64,000 nt of DNA from Cryptomeria japonica (taxonomy: Eukaryota; Streptophyta; Pinopsida; Cupressales; Cupressaceae). Under the pieces are notes generated by a model. That model made no database searches and had not been told where the DNA came from. It worked only from the letters and a program-made list of their open reading frames with translations. Both the position numbers and the translations under genes were made by a program. Where the stretch lies: NCBI RefSeq assembly GCF_030272615.1, contig NC_081415.1, positions 422,185,757-422,249,756 of the forward strand, given 5' to 3'. Shown here piece by piece: positions 43,668-54,244 of the stretch. Each line of letters opens with the position of its first letter. The stretch's first letter is position 1.

Positions 43668-44650
43668 CTTGTATAGGTTTGTGGGTAAGTGGAGAAGGGT
43701 CTGGAATGGCTTCCACCGACCTTTTCTCCTCGAGAAGTTGGTGTGGTCCACTAGTGTATGTATGGGAACCGGGGGTTGGGAGAGGTCACCAAGGTAACCC
43801 AGGATGGGGGCTGAGACCTAGTGAAGACCTGCCAGGGTAACCCATGACATCCTAGTGATGCCACTCTTCCCCTTTGCAACCTAGTGGTATCCCGTATCTC
43901 TTCCTTCAGTGTATTGTTGAGTTTTTGGAAGTGGATGTTTTCTCTTGCTTGTTGCTTTTGTGATTGTGCTCGAGCCTCCGGTGTATTGTAGTTAATTCTT
44001 GTGCTTCTGATGTTCTCTTGTGAGCCTCTTGCTTGTTAAGTTTAATTGATTCCTTGATTGTATTGATATGTGACTTCTCCTTTAAGTCATGTTGGTACCC
44101 TTGTGTATTTTGCTTCCGCCTGATGGATCTGATTGGTACCTCCTAGCACAGGGGGTGGACCTATTTTGGTGCCACATGGTTGGGTGGAATGCTTTTCGCA
44201 CCCATTGGGTTTGGCTCCTATAGCTTCATGTTCACGGTGGCTCGGAGATGAATTGAAGACTCTATGATGTATTAGATTTATGTATATTTTCCTATATGGG
44301 ACTTTTGGAGATTTGTATAATGTGGATCAATTATTTTGTATATGCAATTTTCATGTAAATTCTTGAGCATTGTAACGAGAATCTTGTATCCATGTACTAT
44401 TCTGTAATGTAATGTTCAACAGTTCCTTGTAATTATTTCTGATTGTGTACATCTTTGTATAGTATCGTTATGGGGCCTTGAGGAGATTTGGTTTCTATTG
44501 TACAATTTTCTTTATGTATCTAGTTTATCTATGTTTTAGCATTTTCTATGTTATATTATTTGTTTTAAAAAAATAAAAAAATAAAAATTATTCGCATTTT
44601 CACGTTCTTGGTTGTTTTGTCCTTTGGGCCTAATGGCGGGGCATGACAAT

Positions 44651-44663
44651 TGGTATCAGAGCC
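44651..44663 (+). other. Primer-binding site of the gag-only element
   Basis: TGGTATCAGAGCC lies two bases after the LTR end. It matches the complement of plant initiator tRNA-Met exactly and indicates that this internal region was reverse-transcription competent at its 5' end. Confidence 0.95.
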
Positions 44664-44770
44664 CATGTTCAAACACTGGGATCCTTTGGGCTTACTTTGG
44701 TCTTTTGTTGTTGGTGTTAGTGTTTTGTGTGCGGTTTTGATTCTAGCCCTAAGCTTGTCCCTTACGTGTT

Positions 44771-45486
44771 GTGTTGTCTAGAAGGATACTGAGAGCTCGT
44801 GGAAGAGGCCGAGGTAGGGGACATGGTAGAGGGGTAGAAACTAATAACACCCCCTCACAGATTTCGCAAGGGGATATTGGTAGTCGGGAACATGAATTGT
44901 CTGGGGAAGCGGGGAATCAGTTGCAGGCGTTGCTTGAGCAGCTTCTTGACCGCTTGGGTCCCCGCCAGGAGAATGGGGCTCGTGAAAGGTCACCAGTCAG
45001 GACAATTAATGATCTACCAGAACGGGAGGCATCATTCATGAGAGACTTGATGAGAACCAACCCTCCTAAGTTATATGGTGCCGAAATTGGTTTAGAGGCT
45101 GAAAATTGGTTGATTGAGTTGGAACGATGCTTTGCTATGCACCCCTTCAACACCAATACAAAAGCTAGATGTGCAATCTTGCATTTGAGGAATTTTGCAC
45201 CCACATGGTGGCAGTTGGAAGAACAAAAGCTTTGCCTGGACATTAATACTATCTCTTGGGAGTTGTTTGTCGAACATTTTCGGACTCAGTTCCTATCAGA
45301 TCATTGGAGGCAGCGCAAAGTAGATGAATTCCATGATTTGTGTTAGCTATCCATGTCAGTAGAACAATATGAGCGTCATTTTTACGAGCTCAAGAGATAT
45401 GACGAGATAGGTGATGATGAGACTATGCTACTACAACATTTTGTTTGGGGTCTCAATGATCGGATCAGTGGTGATGTTCAGGGTCA
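44771..45486 (+). pseudogene. gag of the giant-LTR element, truncated
   Basis: An open stretch to 45346 has an Arg/Gly-rich N-terminus (RGRGRGRGHGRG) and a Retrotrans_gag capsid core (PPKLYGAEIGLEAENWLIEL, CAILHLRNFAPTWW, LFVEHFRTQFL). After a TAG at 45344-45346 the frame resumes (SMSVEQYERHFYELKRYDEI) and runs straight into the right LTR at 45487. It has no in-frame ATG near its start (GTG at 44771), so the true start is uncertain or lost. There is no zinc knuckle and no purine tract before the LTR. Confidence 0.85.
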
Positions 45487-48400
45487 TATAGTGCCCCTCC
45501 CTCTTTTGGCTTGTCAGACTTTGTGATTTGTGTACTATGTGGCTCAACCCCGATTCTGGTGTTGGTCGGTTTTGGTTTTGGAGTGTGATTCTTGTTTTTG
45601 CTACTGGATTTCTATATGACTATGATGTCTCATGTTATGTGTTGTTCAGAACAGTGATGCTATTGAATGTATTGAGGATGTGATGTTATACGATGTATCT
45701 TCACTCTGTGTGTTTGATGATTATAGATGAGAGATTTTATTAATAATAGAATTTGATCCCAATGCTCTTAGATGTGTATCTGGTTATCTCTGATGTAATA
45801 TGGTTGTGATTGATAATGTCTTCGATGGAAACATATGATGTAGTTGATGATGTGACTATTAGATGTTATTCATACATGATATTTCATTAGTTTATCTATG
45901 AGTTCTTTATATTTATCGATGAATACTGACTTGATGTGCTCTGTTTCTATGTTTGATGTGCTTGGGTGAGGGGGAAAAGCGTCGCACTGCTCTCTACGGG
46001 CAAGCTATGTCGCTTCCATTCGCTACTCACGGTATGATATTTTGTGGTTCATATATATATGCATGTTCGACAGTTTGTTTATGCAGCTGCAAGTACCGAG
46101 CATCAACTCCACTTGAACTTGCAGGTCTGAGCGTGCTCTCCAACCCCATGGTAAAGTGGACAAGGAGATATCAGTCAGACCCTTGTCAGGCACTCTAGTT
46201 CCCTATTGTTAGGTCTTGTTAGTCATCACCCTTTTTGTTAGTACTCAGTATTTTGAGTTGTCGTAAAACGTCGCTCTTTCTTATAATTGATAATTTTGAC
46301 AAATAATTATTGTTTTAACCCCTCTCAGTATTGGGGATGTAGTTAATTAAATTATTTAATTAATTAATATGTTGGAATTGGTAGAAATTTAAGATTTAAA
46401 TTATTTAACTAATTCGAAGATAATATTTGAGTTATAAAGATTAATTTATTATAATTAATTATGGTCTCTACATTTAACTTATTTAATTGAGTGACTTGAG
46501 GGCTTGGATTATTTTATAAATTGGAAGGATTGATTGAATAGGAAATTATAAATATTTGATTAAGTGTTTTAATTATTCTTGTAAATAAACTATTATTTCT
46601 TAGTTGTTTAAAAAAAAAAAAATTAAAGAAAAGAAAATAATTATTATTTATTTTAAATTAGATTTTTGCATGTGTGTGGAGTTACAAATGAATTAATAAA
46701 CTAATTAATGTTTTTAATTAATGGAGGAATCTGCATGTGGGGACTTGCATTTTTTTTTGAAAAGTTATTTTATGGGGTTTTTTGGTTTTTTTTTGGGAGA
46801 GAAAGCTCGGCCATGAATATTTTTCCTGCATAATTTGTTTTGGGTTTTTAAGGATTTTGGAAGAAAATTTGGGGGTTTTTCTCTATGAATATTGGGGAAG
46901 AATATAGTTTTGAAGATATTGGCGAAGGAATTGGATTGCTCTTGGAGAAGTTTTTTTGAATTTGAGTCTTCGCGTGAATCTTTCAGGAGAATCTCCTTTT
47001 CTTTCATCTCTTTGTACCTACCAGATAAAGAGAAGAGGTAAGACTCTATCTCTTATTCTTTTGCATGTTGATTTTCCAGAATGATGAATTGAGGAAAATA
47101 TTAGGTTTAGATTGTTGGAAAGATTTTTGAATTCTGTTTCCTTTACAAATCCGGAAAGTAAATGTATTCATCGCTTTTGATCTTGCAAGTTTTATATTTC
47201 ATGTTATTTGGATTCTTCAGAGATCTATAGTAAGATTGTATTAGTTGTAAATCTGAGGATTACTAAAATATTTAATTCCTCAATCTGGGTATATGAAACT
47301 ATGAATTTATCTCGGAAATCTATTGTCTTTTGTCTGTAAATTCCTTTTCTTTTCAAAAAATTTGAGGATTGGATTATATCATATTTGGAAAAAATGTCAT
47401 TCTTGAGTCTGGTATTTGATTTAATAGATTTGATAATACCTGTGTACTATTCTGTTAATTATGCCTGTATCTCTATAGTTTTCATATTTAATTATACCTG
47501 TAATGATATTTTTTAATTTATTTTAAGCATTTCCCTGTGTATATATATATATTCGATTATCGCATATATATACATATTCGATTATCGCTTTGACTCGATG
47601 CCGCAGCATTTCATTGGCAATGCAGCTTTTTTTTACCGTAGCTTGTGTTTGTTTTTTTGAGGAGGGGGGGGTGTGGTGAGGGGAATACCAGTTCCCCGAC
47701 GTGGGTGGCGCTACCCACAACAAGGGATTTCCCTCGCTGTGGGGAGCCATCTCCACGACCGTGGAAGTGGGGAAACCCCATGACGCCGAACCTGTCATGC
47801 TCTCCGCCTTCCTTCTGCGTTGTGTTGTGTTGAATGCGCGTTGTTAACAGTTCCTTTGTCCCCATATTTTTAAATGGTTTAAAGTATGGTTATGTATATA
47901 TATACTAAAAGATTATTCATGTCTCTCAGATCTTTTGGTCTATCTCTGGGTTTTATGGCAGTCATAAGTTTAGATGTAATTGCATATATATATATATTTA
48001 TTTATTTATATTTGAAAGTTCTTTTATTTATTTACGTTTCTAATTTGGAATAAAGAAAAAATACATTATTGTGTTCAGTTTTATTTGGGATATTATATGA
48101 GAATATAAATGAATATATATTTTAATTTTAAATTCTTGATTCATTGTTGTTATTAATCATTCTCTAGTTAGTCGTAAATGTGTATATGAATCAAATGAAC
48201 TATTGAATTTTGGATTCAAAAGAATTGAACTAAAAGTAATAAATGAATTAGCTTGATAATTAGAGTGAATGATTACGATATGATTTTGGATTTGATTCAA
48301 AAGTTAATTTATGGACGTAATCTGGGTATAGGAATAAAGTTGGTCCTTCTGGTTTTAATGTAAGACTAGAAGTTCTTGACTTATTGTGGCTTCGTGATTT

Positions 48401-49883
48401 CTTGGAACATGTTCTAATATGTGGAATTGTATAGTCATGTTGTGTAATGGTTTTTTTTTTTACTCCTGAGTTAGGAATATATATGTTTTCTATTTGTGCC
48501 TTTCATAGTCCCTTGTTATTATGTAAGAATTCTCTGAAAGTCAAGTCCCTCTTGTAGAGAAATGTTGTACAACAATCCATGATGATTTGGATCAGTGGAC
48601 CTTAGTGCGCTAGATGTTACCTTCCTAGCCCTCTTGTTGAACTCCTTGGAAACCTTTCTAGCATGTGAAATTGAGCCATGCTATGGTTGGAGACTTGTCA
48701 TCTTGTGTCTTGTTAAAACAACCATGATTTTATTTTGAATCCTAGGTGCAAGTAGGGAGAGTGGCTTCTATTGGGGGTCAAGACCCAAAGTGGTCCGTAG
48801 GGTAACCCAATAGAAGTTTGGTAAACAAGTGATAACCTAATTAATAAACTTGGGTGGGTAGTTAGATCCCAATAATCAAGATAAGTTCTCTGATGCCTCC
48901 TTTCCCGCAAACACTTGTATAGGTTTGGGGGTAAGTGGAGAAGGGCCTGGAATGGCTTCCACCGACCTTGTCTCCTCGAGAGGTTGGTGTGGTCCACTAG
49001 TGTATGTATGGGGTTCGTGGGTCGGGAGAGGTCACCAAGGTAACCCAGGATGGGGGTCGGGACCCAGTGAAGACTTACCAGGGTAATCCATGACATCCTA
49101 GTGATGACACTCTTCCCCTTTGCAACCTAGTGGTATCCCATATCTCTTCCTTTCGTGTATTGTTGAGTTTTCAGAAGTGGATGTTTTCTCTTGCTTGTTG
49201 ATTTTGTTATTGTGCTCGAGCCTCCGATGTATTGTAGTCAATTCTTGTGCTTATATGATAATCTCTTGTGAGCCTCTTGCTTGTTAAGTTTAATTTATTC
49301 CTTGATTGTATTGATATGTGGCTTCTCCTTTAAGTCATGTTGGTACCCTTGTGTATTTTTCTTCTACCTGGTGGGTCTGTCTAGTACCTCCTAGCACGAG
49401 GGGTGGACCTATTTTGGTGCCACATGGTTGGGTGGAGTGCTTTTCGCACCCATTGGGTTTGGCTCCTTCAGCTTCGTGTTCGCGGTGGCTCGAAGATGAA
49501 TTGAAGACTCCATGATGTATTGGATTTATGTATATTTTCCTACATGGGACTTTTGGAGATTTGTATAATGTGGATCTATTATTTTTTATATGTAATTCTC
49601 ATATAAATTCTCGAGCATTGTAACAAGAATCTTGTATCCATGTACCATTCTGTAATGTAATGTTTAGCAGTTCCTTGTAATTATTTATGATGATGTGCAT
49701 CTTTGTATAGTATCAATATGGGGCCTTGAGGACATTTTATAATTGTTTTCTTTATGTATCTGGTTTATCTATGTTTTAGCATTTGATATGTTATATTACT
49801 TGTTTAAAAAAAATAATTTTTTTTTTTTGCATTTTCATGTTCTTGGTTGTTTTGTCCTCTGGGCATCATGGCGGGGCGTGACA
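45487..49883 (+). repeat. Right giant LTR
   Basis: About 4,397 bp, aligned with the left LTR along its length. It has its own private insertions, for example an AT-rich ~60-bp stretch near 47985-48045 and an extra ATATATACATATTCGATTATCG copy near 47565. Confidence 0.92.
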
Positions 49884-49999
49884 AATTTCCTTATATCATT
49901 CCTAGAATCTTCGTAGTCAAAAATATTTTCCAGTGTAATCAAACTTTAGGAAGTTTGTTTGTCTTTAACTGGATCACTTGGTTGCCATATGCCTCAGAC

Positions 50000-50640
50000 A
50001 CCTTAGGCTGCAATTGATCCACGAACTCCCCAGATTGCGGATGAACATGGCTATATGCTCATCACTTTCAAAAACTTTCCAATGGGTATAATTGTTTGGT
50101 ATAGAAGGTTTGACAACTACCTAGACTGAATGTTTGTTTTCCAATAATTCTGATCCGATATTGAATTGCGATCCTATTTTGGCCATATGGTTGGCGGCTT
50201 CGTTTTTCTTTCGGGGAATCCTTTGAATATAAAAGCTTCAAAGATCTCAATCAGGTCCCAAACTATATGATGGTATGAACGCATGCAGACATGCTTTGCA
50301 GTTGATATTCCCTGGACCTGATGGATGACTAACTCTGAATCCCCTAAAACTCTCAGCTGTTTGATCCCGAGGCATTCTGTGAGGCTCAAAGCATGAACTG
50401 AACCTTCATACTCTGCCTCGTTGTTTCAACAAGAAAACTGAAGATGGAAAGACCTCAAGGTCTTCTCTCCGAAAGGTGAAATGAGACAAATGCCTGCTCC
50501 AGATCTGGTCGTGCATCTGGCCCCGTCAAAGTGGAGGGTCCAAACTTTGGAGGTTAGGTCTTTTTTTTTTTTTTTCCTTTCTTGCAAGTCCTTTGACACC
50601 TTATGGATTGGTTGGTCTTCATCAAAAATCACATACGTCC
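50000..50640 (-). pseudogene. gypsy D additional RNase H
   Basis: An RNase H fold of the type found as a second copy in Tat elements, located between protease and RT. Motifs in order: LHFDGARCTTRSGAGICL (first Asp, ~50520), NNEAEYEG (Glu, ~50400-50420, just after a stop), LRVLGDSELVIHQVQG (Asp, ~50320) and NEAANHMAKIGS (~50180), where the final Asp is replaced. One stop and one frameshift split it. It has better RNase H motifs than the RNase H that follows RT. Confidence 0.82.
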
Positions 50641-51260
50641 CAATTCTAGTGGCATGGTAATTCCCGTAAGGATTTGCATCTATGAATTCATTTAGGAAAA
50701 CCTCTTGATCTATGGATCGGTCTCCGGTTATTTCTTCATCTTCTAATAGCTCTACACATTGGGAAGATTCAAAGTTAGTCATAGCTTCATCAACTATGTT
50801 CTCTGAATGGGGAGGTTTGGACAATATCTTTAACTTAGCCCCATGTTTAGTCCTAAGGATAAGGTGAGACCAATCCAAAGAGAGATATCCTCCTACCTTC
50901 GCAGTGAAATCTCAGGATAGACAAAGGCTGAAAATAGGGGGGATATCAATGAATTCTACTTCTTGGATCACCGTGATGCTAGGACAAGTGAATGAGGTGA
51001 GCGAAAGGTTTTTTATAATGCCCACAATTTGGACTCTATTTCCATCTAATTGCATGACCCCCCTACTTACAGGTTCATATTTCAAATTCAAGACTTTCGC
51101 TACTTGCTTAGGCATGACGGTAGTACTAGCAGAAGAATCAATCATGGAATTATGAAGTGACTTATCCCCAACGATAAGGGTAAAAAAGAAAGGATTGGGC
51201 TTTGAATTACCTTCCTTCGTGTCAGCAGCAACCTCGAGGCCTTCATTGGTAAGCACCACC
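50641..51260 (-). pseudogene. gypsy D aspartic protease and downstream linker
   Basis: 50912-51259 holds a retropepsin-type domain: FFTLIVGDKSLHNSMIDSSA with the active site DSSAST (normally DSGAS), followed by VMQLDGNRVQIVGIIKNLSL. A stop near 50910 separates it from an acidic linker (50641-50878) leading into the additional RNase H. Confidence 0.82.
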
Positions 51261-53046
51261 CATTTTCACAATTGGTTTCCTAAAACGGATCCATCGCTCT
51301 TCTTGTGCGGTTCCTGTGTTGCTGACTCAATAGAGAACTTTTCTATTTCATCGAGTGCCTCCCACAAACGGTCTTTCTATTCAGGAATGGCGAGGATATC
51401 CTATAGGGATATATTTGCAAGAGATATGTTTCAAGGATTGTGGGAAGGGGAGCCTTCGAATATTTGGCCTTGTAAGGTATAAAACCTTTTGCCTTTTGAG
51501 AACTAGAGACTGCAATAGGCTGCTATGTCGGCTTATCTGTATTTTCTTTTAGCTGTTGCATCATAGGTTCTCCGGTAAACCATCGCTTGGAGCGGAGGTG
51601 ATAATCAGACTGCACTTGTGGTACCTTTACAGATGATGTGGAAGCATCATTTGTGAGGATAGTCTCCTCCTCCATCCATGAAAAGAGGGCGTGATCCAGA
51701 GCGATCTCAACTTCTTTCTCTAAGGACATGCCCTGCATTTGGGTGGTAAGTGAAGCATTATCCATACCTGAAGAAGCATAGAGCTCATCATTAGGGCCCA
51801 TTCCTTGACTCCTTTGCTCAGCCAATTTCTGTTACAAGTTTCCTCTCAGACAATTTCGTGGCATATGAGCAGAGTTACAAGGGAATCACCATGAATTGGT
51901 GTCGTCCGCGAAGTTATTTTGGCCAACCACCAATTCTTTGTTGTTATTGAGGGGTACAATTTGCAAAGGGTTAGGCACAAGCACAAGTTGGTTGTTCAGC
52001 TGGATTTGATTAGCTTTTGCGCCACCTTGATATTGGTTTTGCTAGTAAGGGGGTCTCACGCTTTGGTAATTTTGAAAAGGGGAGCGAGCAGGCACTGCTT
52101 GTTGCCTCATAAGGTTGATGATCTCATTTGAAAAGGTTCTAAGCAAATTTTTCATATCGTTAACCTCTACAGCTAGAGTAGAGGAAGTGAGAGTGCTTTC
52201 CTGCTGAGCATTAGGATAAACATATATAGATTGAGGTGTGGATGCTCTCAGAGGTGACGATTCGAGCATTTGGCTTGACAGGTCAGGAAAGATGGGCATG
52301 GCGGTCTTGGTGGGAGCTTCCTTGCATCAATTAAGTTATTCTCTGATCGAATGGCTAGCTCATAAGCATCTAGAAGAGTCTTACCTCCCAAAGGCTGGAT
52401 CATGACAGATATGTTAGAATTGAAAGCTTTCAGATAGAATACGAAAGCCATGTCCATAGGGGGTGAGTAGATATAGGTATTCTCTACCATGTCTTCTAGA
52501 ATTTGGTATTAAAATCTATCATAGCTTCTTGGGGCCCCTTCTTATCATGATCAATTGCTGCATCAATGAAGATCTATTGCCCTTTTCAGTAAATTGTTCA
52601 AAGAAACGATCTCCCAGCTAGTCCCAGCTTTCTATTGAATTTGGCATGAGGTATCTATACCAATCTTGGGATTTTCCCTTGAAAGAAGCTGCGAACAATC
52701 TTAATGCTACATTTTGCTGTGTGACATTGTGTATAGTGCACATGTCGACCACATCCTGTAAATGCTCCTTGAGGGTCTTAGAATCATCTCGAGTGAATTT
52801 CGGTAGAGATTTTAATGCGGATGTGGGGATAGCATCCCATTGAGCAAGAGGTAGGGGTGGGATAAGAGGGTTCCCGCTATTCCAAGTGATAAAATTCCTC
52901 AGAGGTTGGACTGCCATTGGGATGTGGGTTGCTTGGACAGGGACTTGCATTCTAACTCCTGATACTTCTTGGACTATAACTAGGGGTGGTAGCAATAAAC
53001 TCGGATTTGTTGCGGTTTGGCTCCTAGTAATTGGCCTATGGCTCAT
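51261..53046 (-). pseudogene. gypsy D gag
   Basis: Starts MSHRPITRSQTATNPS at 53046. The capsid core is in 52618-53046 (SLPKFTRDDSKTLKEHLQDV, ALRLFAASFKGKSQDWYRYL). It continues in pieces at 52248-52490 (LLDAYELAIRSENNL) and 52042-52299, and a degenerate zinc knuckle (C-N-S-A-H-M-P-R-N-C reading) lies at about 51850-51890. The C-terminal part is at 51523-51825. Several frameshifts and stops interrupt it. The leader from the primer site to the ATG is only ~25 bp. Confidence 0.85.
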
Positions 53047-53068
53047 ACACCCTCTTTAGACAAAAAGA

Positions 53069-53092
53069 AAAATGGTCCCATCGGGTGTGCCA
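53069..53092 (-). other. gypsy D primer-binding site
   Basis: The minus strand reads TGGCACACCCGATGGGACC starting 12 bases inside the LTR end. It begins with TGG as expected for a tRNA 3' CCA, but I do not assign the tRNA. The 12-base gap (GTTTCTTTTTC) to the LTR is longer than usual. Confidence 0.6.
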
Positions 53093-53103
53093 GAAAAAGA
53101 AAC

Positions 53104-54244
53104 TGTTGATCAATAAAATTGCTTCTATGAAAACAGTCTTATGGGAAACTCAGTGATGGGGTACCCGTGCATGTTCATTGAGTGACCTCCAGGATTTTAG
53201 AAGTCGGCTCTTCATACATGGGGGGAGAAAAGGGAAAGAAGGAATACTTAAAACAAAACTACTCTTTAGATATGCGCTTAAATGTATTTAGTACTCTATA
53301 CGAACAAAGAAACTTCACATATGTGCAGCTGTGAGGCCCATTCAACAATCTACATGCCTAGAAAATCAAGACTAAAATATAAACAACAGTTCATTTAACA
53401 TAAAGCAACATATGCCATTCATCCACTAGATAACAAGTTCAAAATACAGTTTAATCTGCAGAGTCTTACAACATAGATTCCTAAAGTTGTACACAATTAC
53501 AAGATGCACATAAAAATATTCATGCACACTAAAAAAAGTAATCATATAGGCCCTAGGCACAATCTGATTATCACAGTTTCAGGAGTACAATCACAAGTTA
53601 AAGGCATAATTCCACAACTATTGTCTATATTTTCTTTTCAAAATTTTCCATCCTTACAAAAGAAAAAAGAAACACTCATATAATCACGAGCCAATGACCT
53701 GGCGTAGAAACACAGAGAGAGCAAAACCATATGTACCGCTAGCAACACCGTTAGCAACTGTGAAATCACCTAGTGAGGAGTTGGACAACAACTTCATCTT
53801 TTAGCCCAACTGCCACCAAATCTTGTAATGATTGAATCAAAATGGGGGAACCCGCGACCATTGTTGAGCCCCATATTGTTGGCAACAAATGCCCCATCAT
53901 CACAAAATGCATGCCAAGGCCACCCGTAGGTATTTATAAGAAAAACATGGCAACAAGAGGGAGCGGTTTGGGAATTTAACAAAACAACACAAAGCGCTTC
54001 GCGAGGAAATGCCACGTTGCAAAATGTGAAAACACCTTTTAAAATATTGTCCCATCGAAAGAGAGCGAAAAAGAGACCCACCATGCATCCGTCTCTCGCA
54101 GGTTCCTAACAAAGGGAAAAGTGAAGCTCGAACAACTCAAGCCGTGCCACCACATGGAAAACACGAGGAAGCAAAATTAAAATCTTGATCGAGGAAAAAC
54201 AAAAACCAACTCCCCGAAAGGGGTACGGTGGACGAAAGTATACA
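53104..54244 (-). repeat. gypsy D 5' LTR
   Basis: 1,141 bp, with intact TG...CA ends (TGTTGATCAATAAA to GTATACA on the plus strand), followed by CTACC. Confidence 0.87.

Larger units (their letters stand above)
40265..44648 (+). repeat. Left giant LTR
   Basis: About 4,384 bp, AT-rich and without a convincing ORF. Landmarks are a TTAATTAAATTATTTAATTAATTAA-like palindromic AT block near 41110, a GC-rich island at 42400-42600, and a 65-bp tandem duplication at 43538-43667 absent from the right LTR. Confidence 0.92.
40265..49883 (+). mobile_element. Gag-only LTR retrotransposon with giant LTRs (nested in gypsy D)
   Basis: Direct repeats of ~4.38 kb (40265-44648) and ~4.40 kb (45487-49883) begin TGTAGTGCCCC (TATAGTGCCCC in the right copy) and end GGGGCATGACA/GGGGCGTGACA. 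The 5-bp duplication AATTT flanks the whole exactly (40260-40264 and 49884-49888). The internal region is only 838 bp, with a perfect iMet primer site and a gag ORF but no protease, RT, RNase H, integrase or purine tract. The layout matches the published TR-GAG concept (terminal repeats plus gag). LTR divergence looks like several percent, so the insertion is not recent. Confidence 0.93.
30537..54244 (-). mobile_element. Giant Tat/Athila-like Ty3/gypsy retrotransposon (gypsy D) with a nested insertion
   Basis: Direct LTRs lie at 30537-31673 and 53104-54244. They align from (T)GTTGATCAATAAAATTG to GTGGACGAAAGT.TACA, and CTACA/CTACC flanks the pair (one mismatch in five). Minus-strand order: LTR, primer site, gag, protease, additional RNase H, [9.6-kb nested element], RT, RNase H, integrase, antisense ORF, accessory ORF, LTR. 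Without the nested element it is about 14.1 kb. The extra RNase H, the long spacer after integrase and the gag type fit the Tat/Athila lineage. Stops and frameshifts throughout show a dead copy. Confidence 0.88.

Noticed and set aside
49318-49515. Possible separate small gene in the right giant LTR
   Set aside because: The aligned region of the left LTR carries frame-breaking differences, and no motif is present.
53794-54112. Frames of 70-96 codons in the gypsy D 5' LTR, also at 31184-31541
   Set aside because: They recur only because the LTR is duplicated; they overlap each other in different phases and have no recognisable domain.
30537-54244. Two independent gypsy elements instead of one interrupted element
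   Set aside because: The left part (RT to integrase) and right part (gag to the extra RNase H) lie on the same strand, are complementary in content, and join exactly at the AATTT duplication of the nested element. The outer LTRs also match each other.
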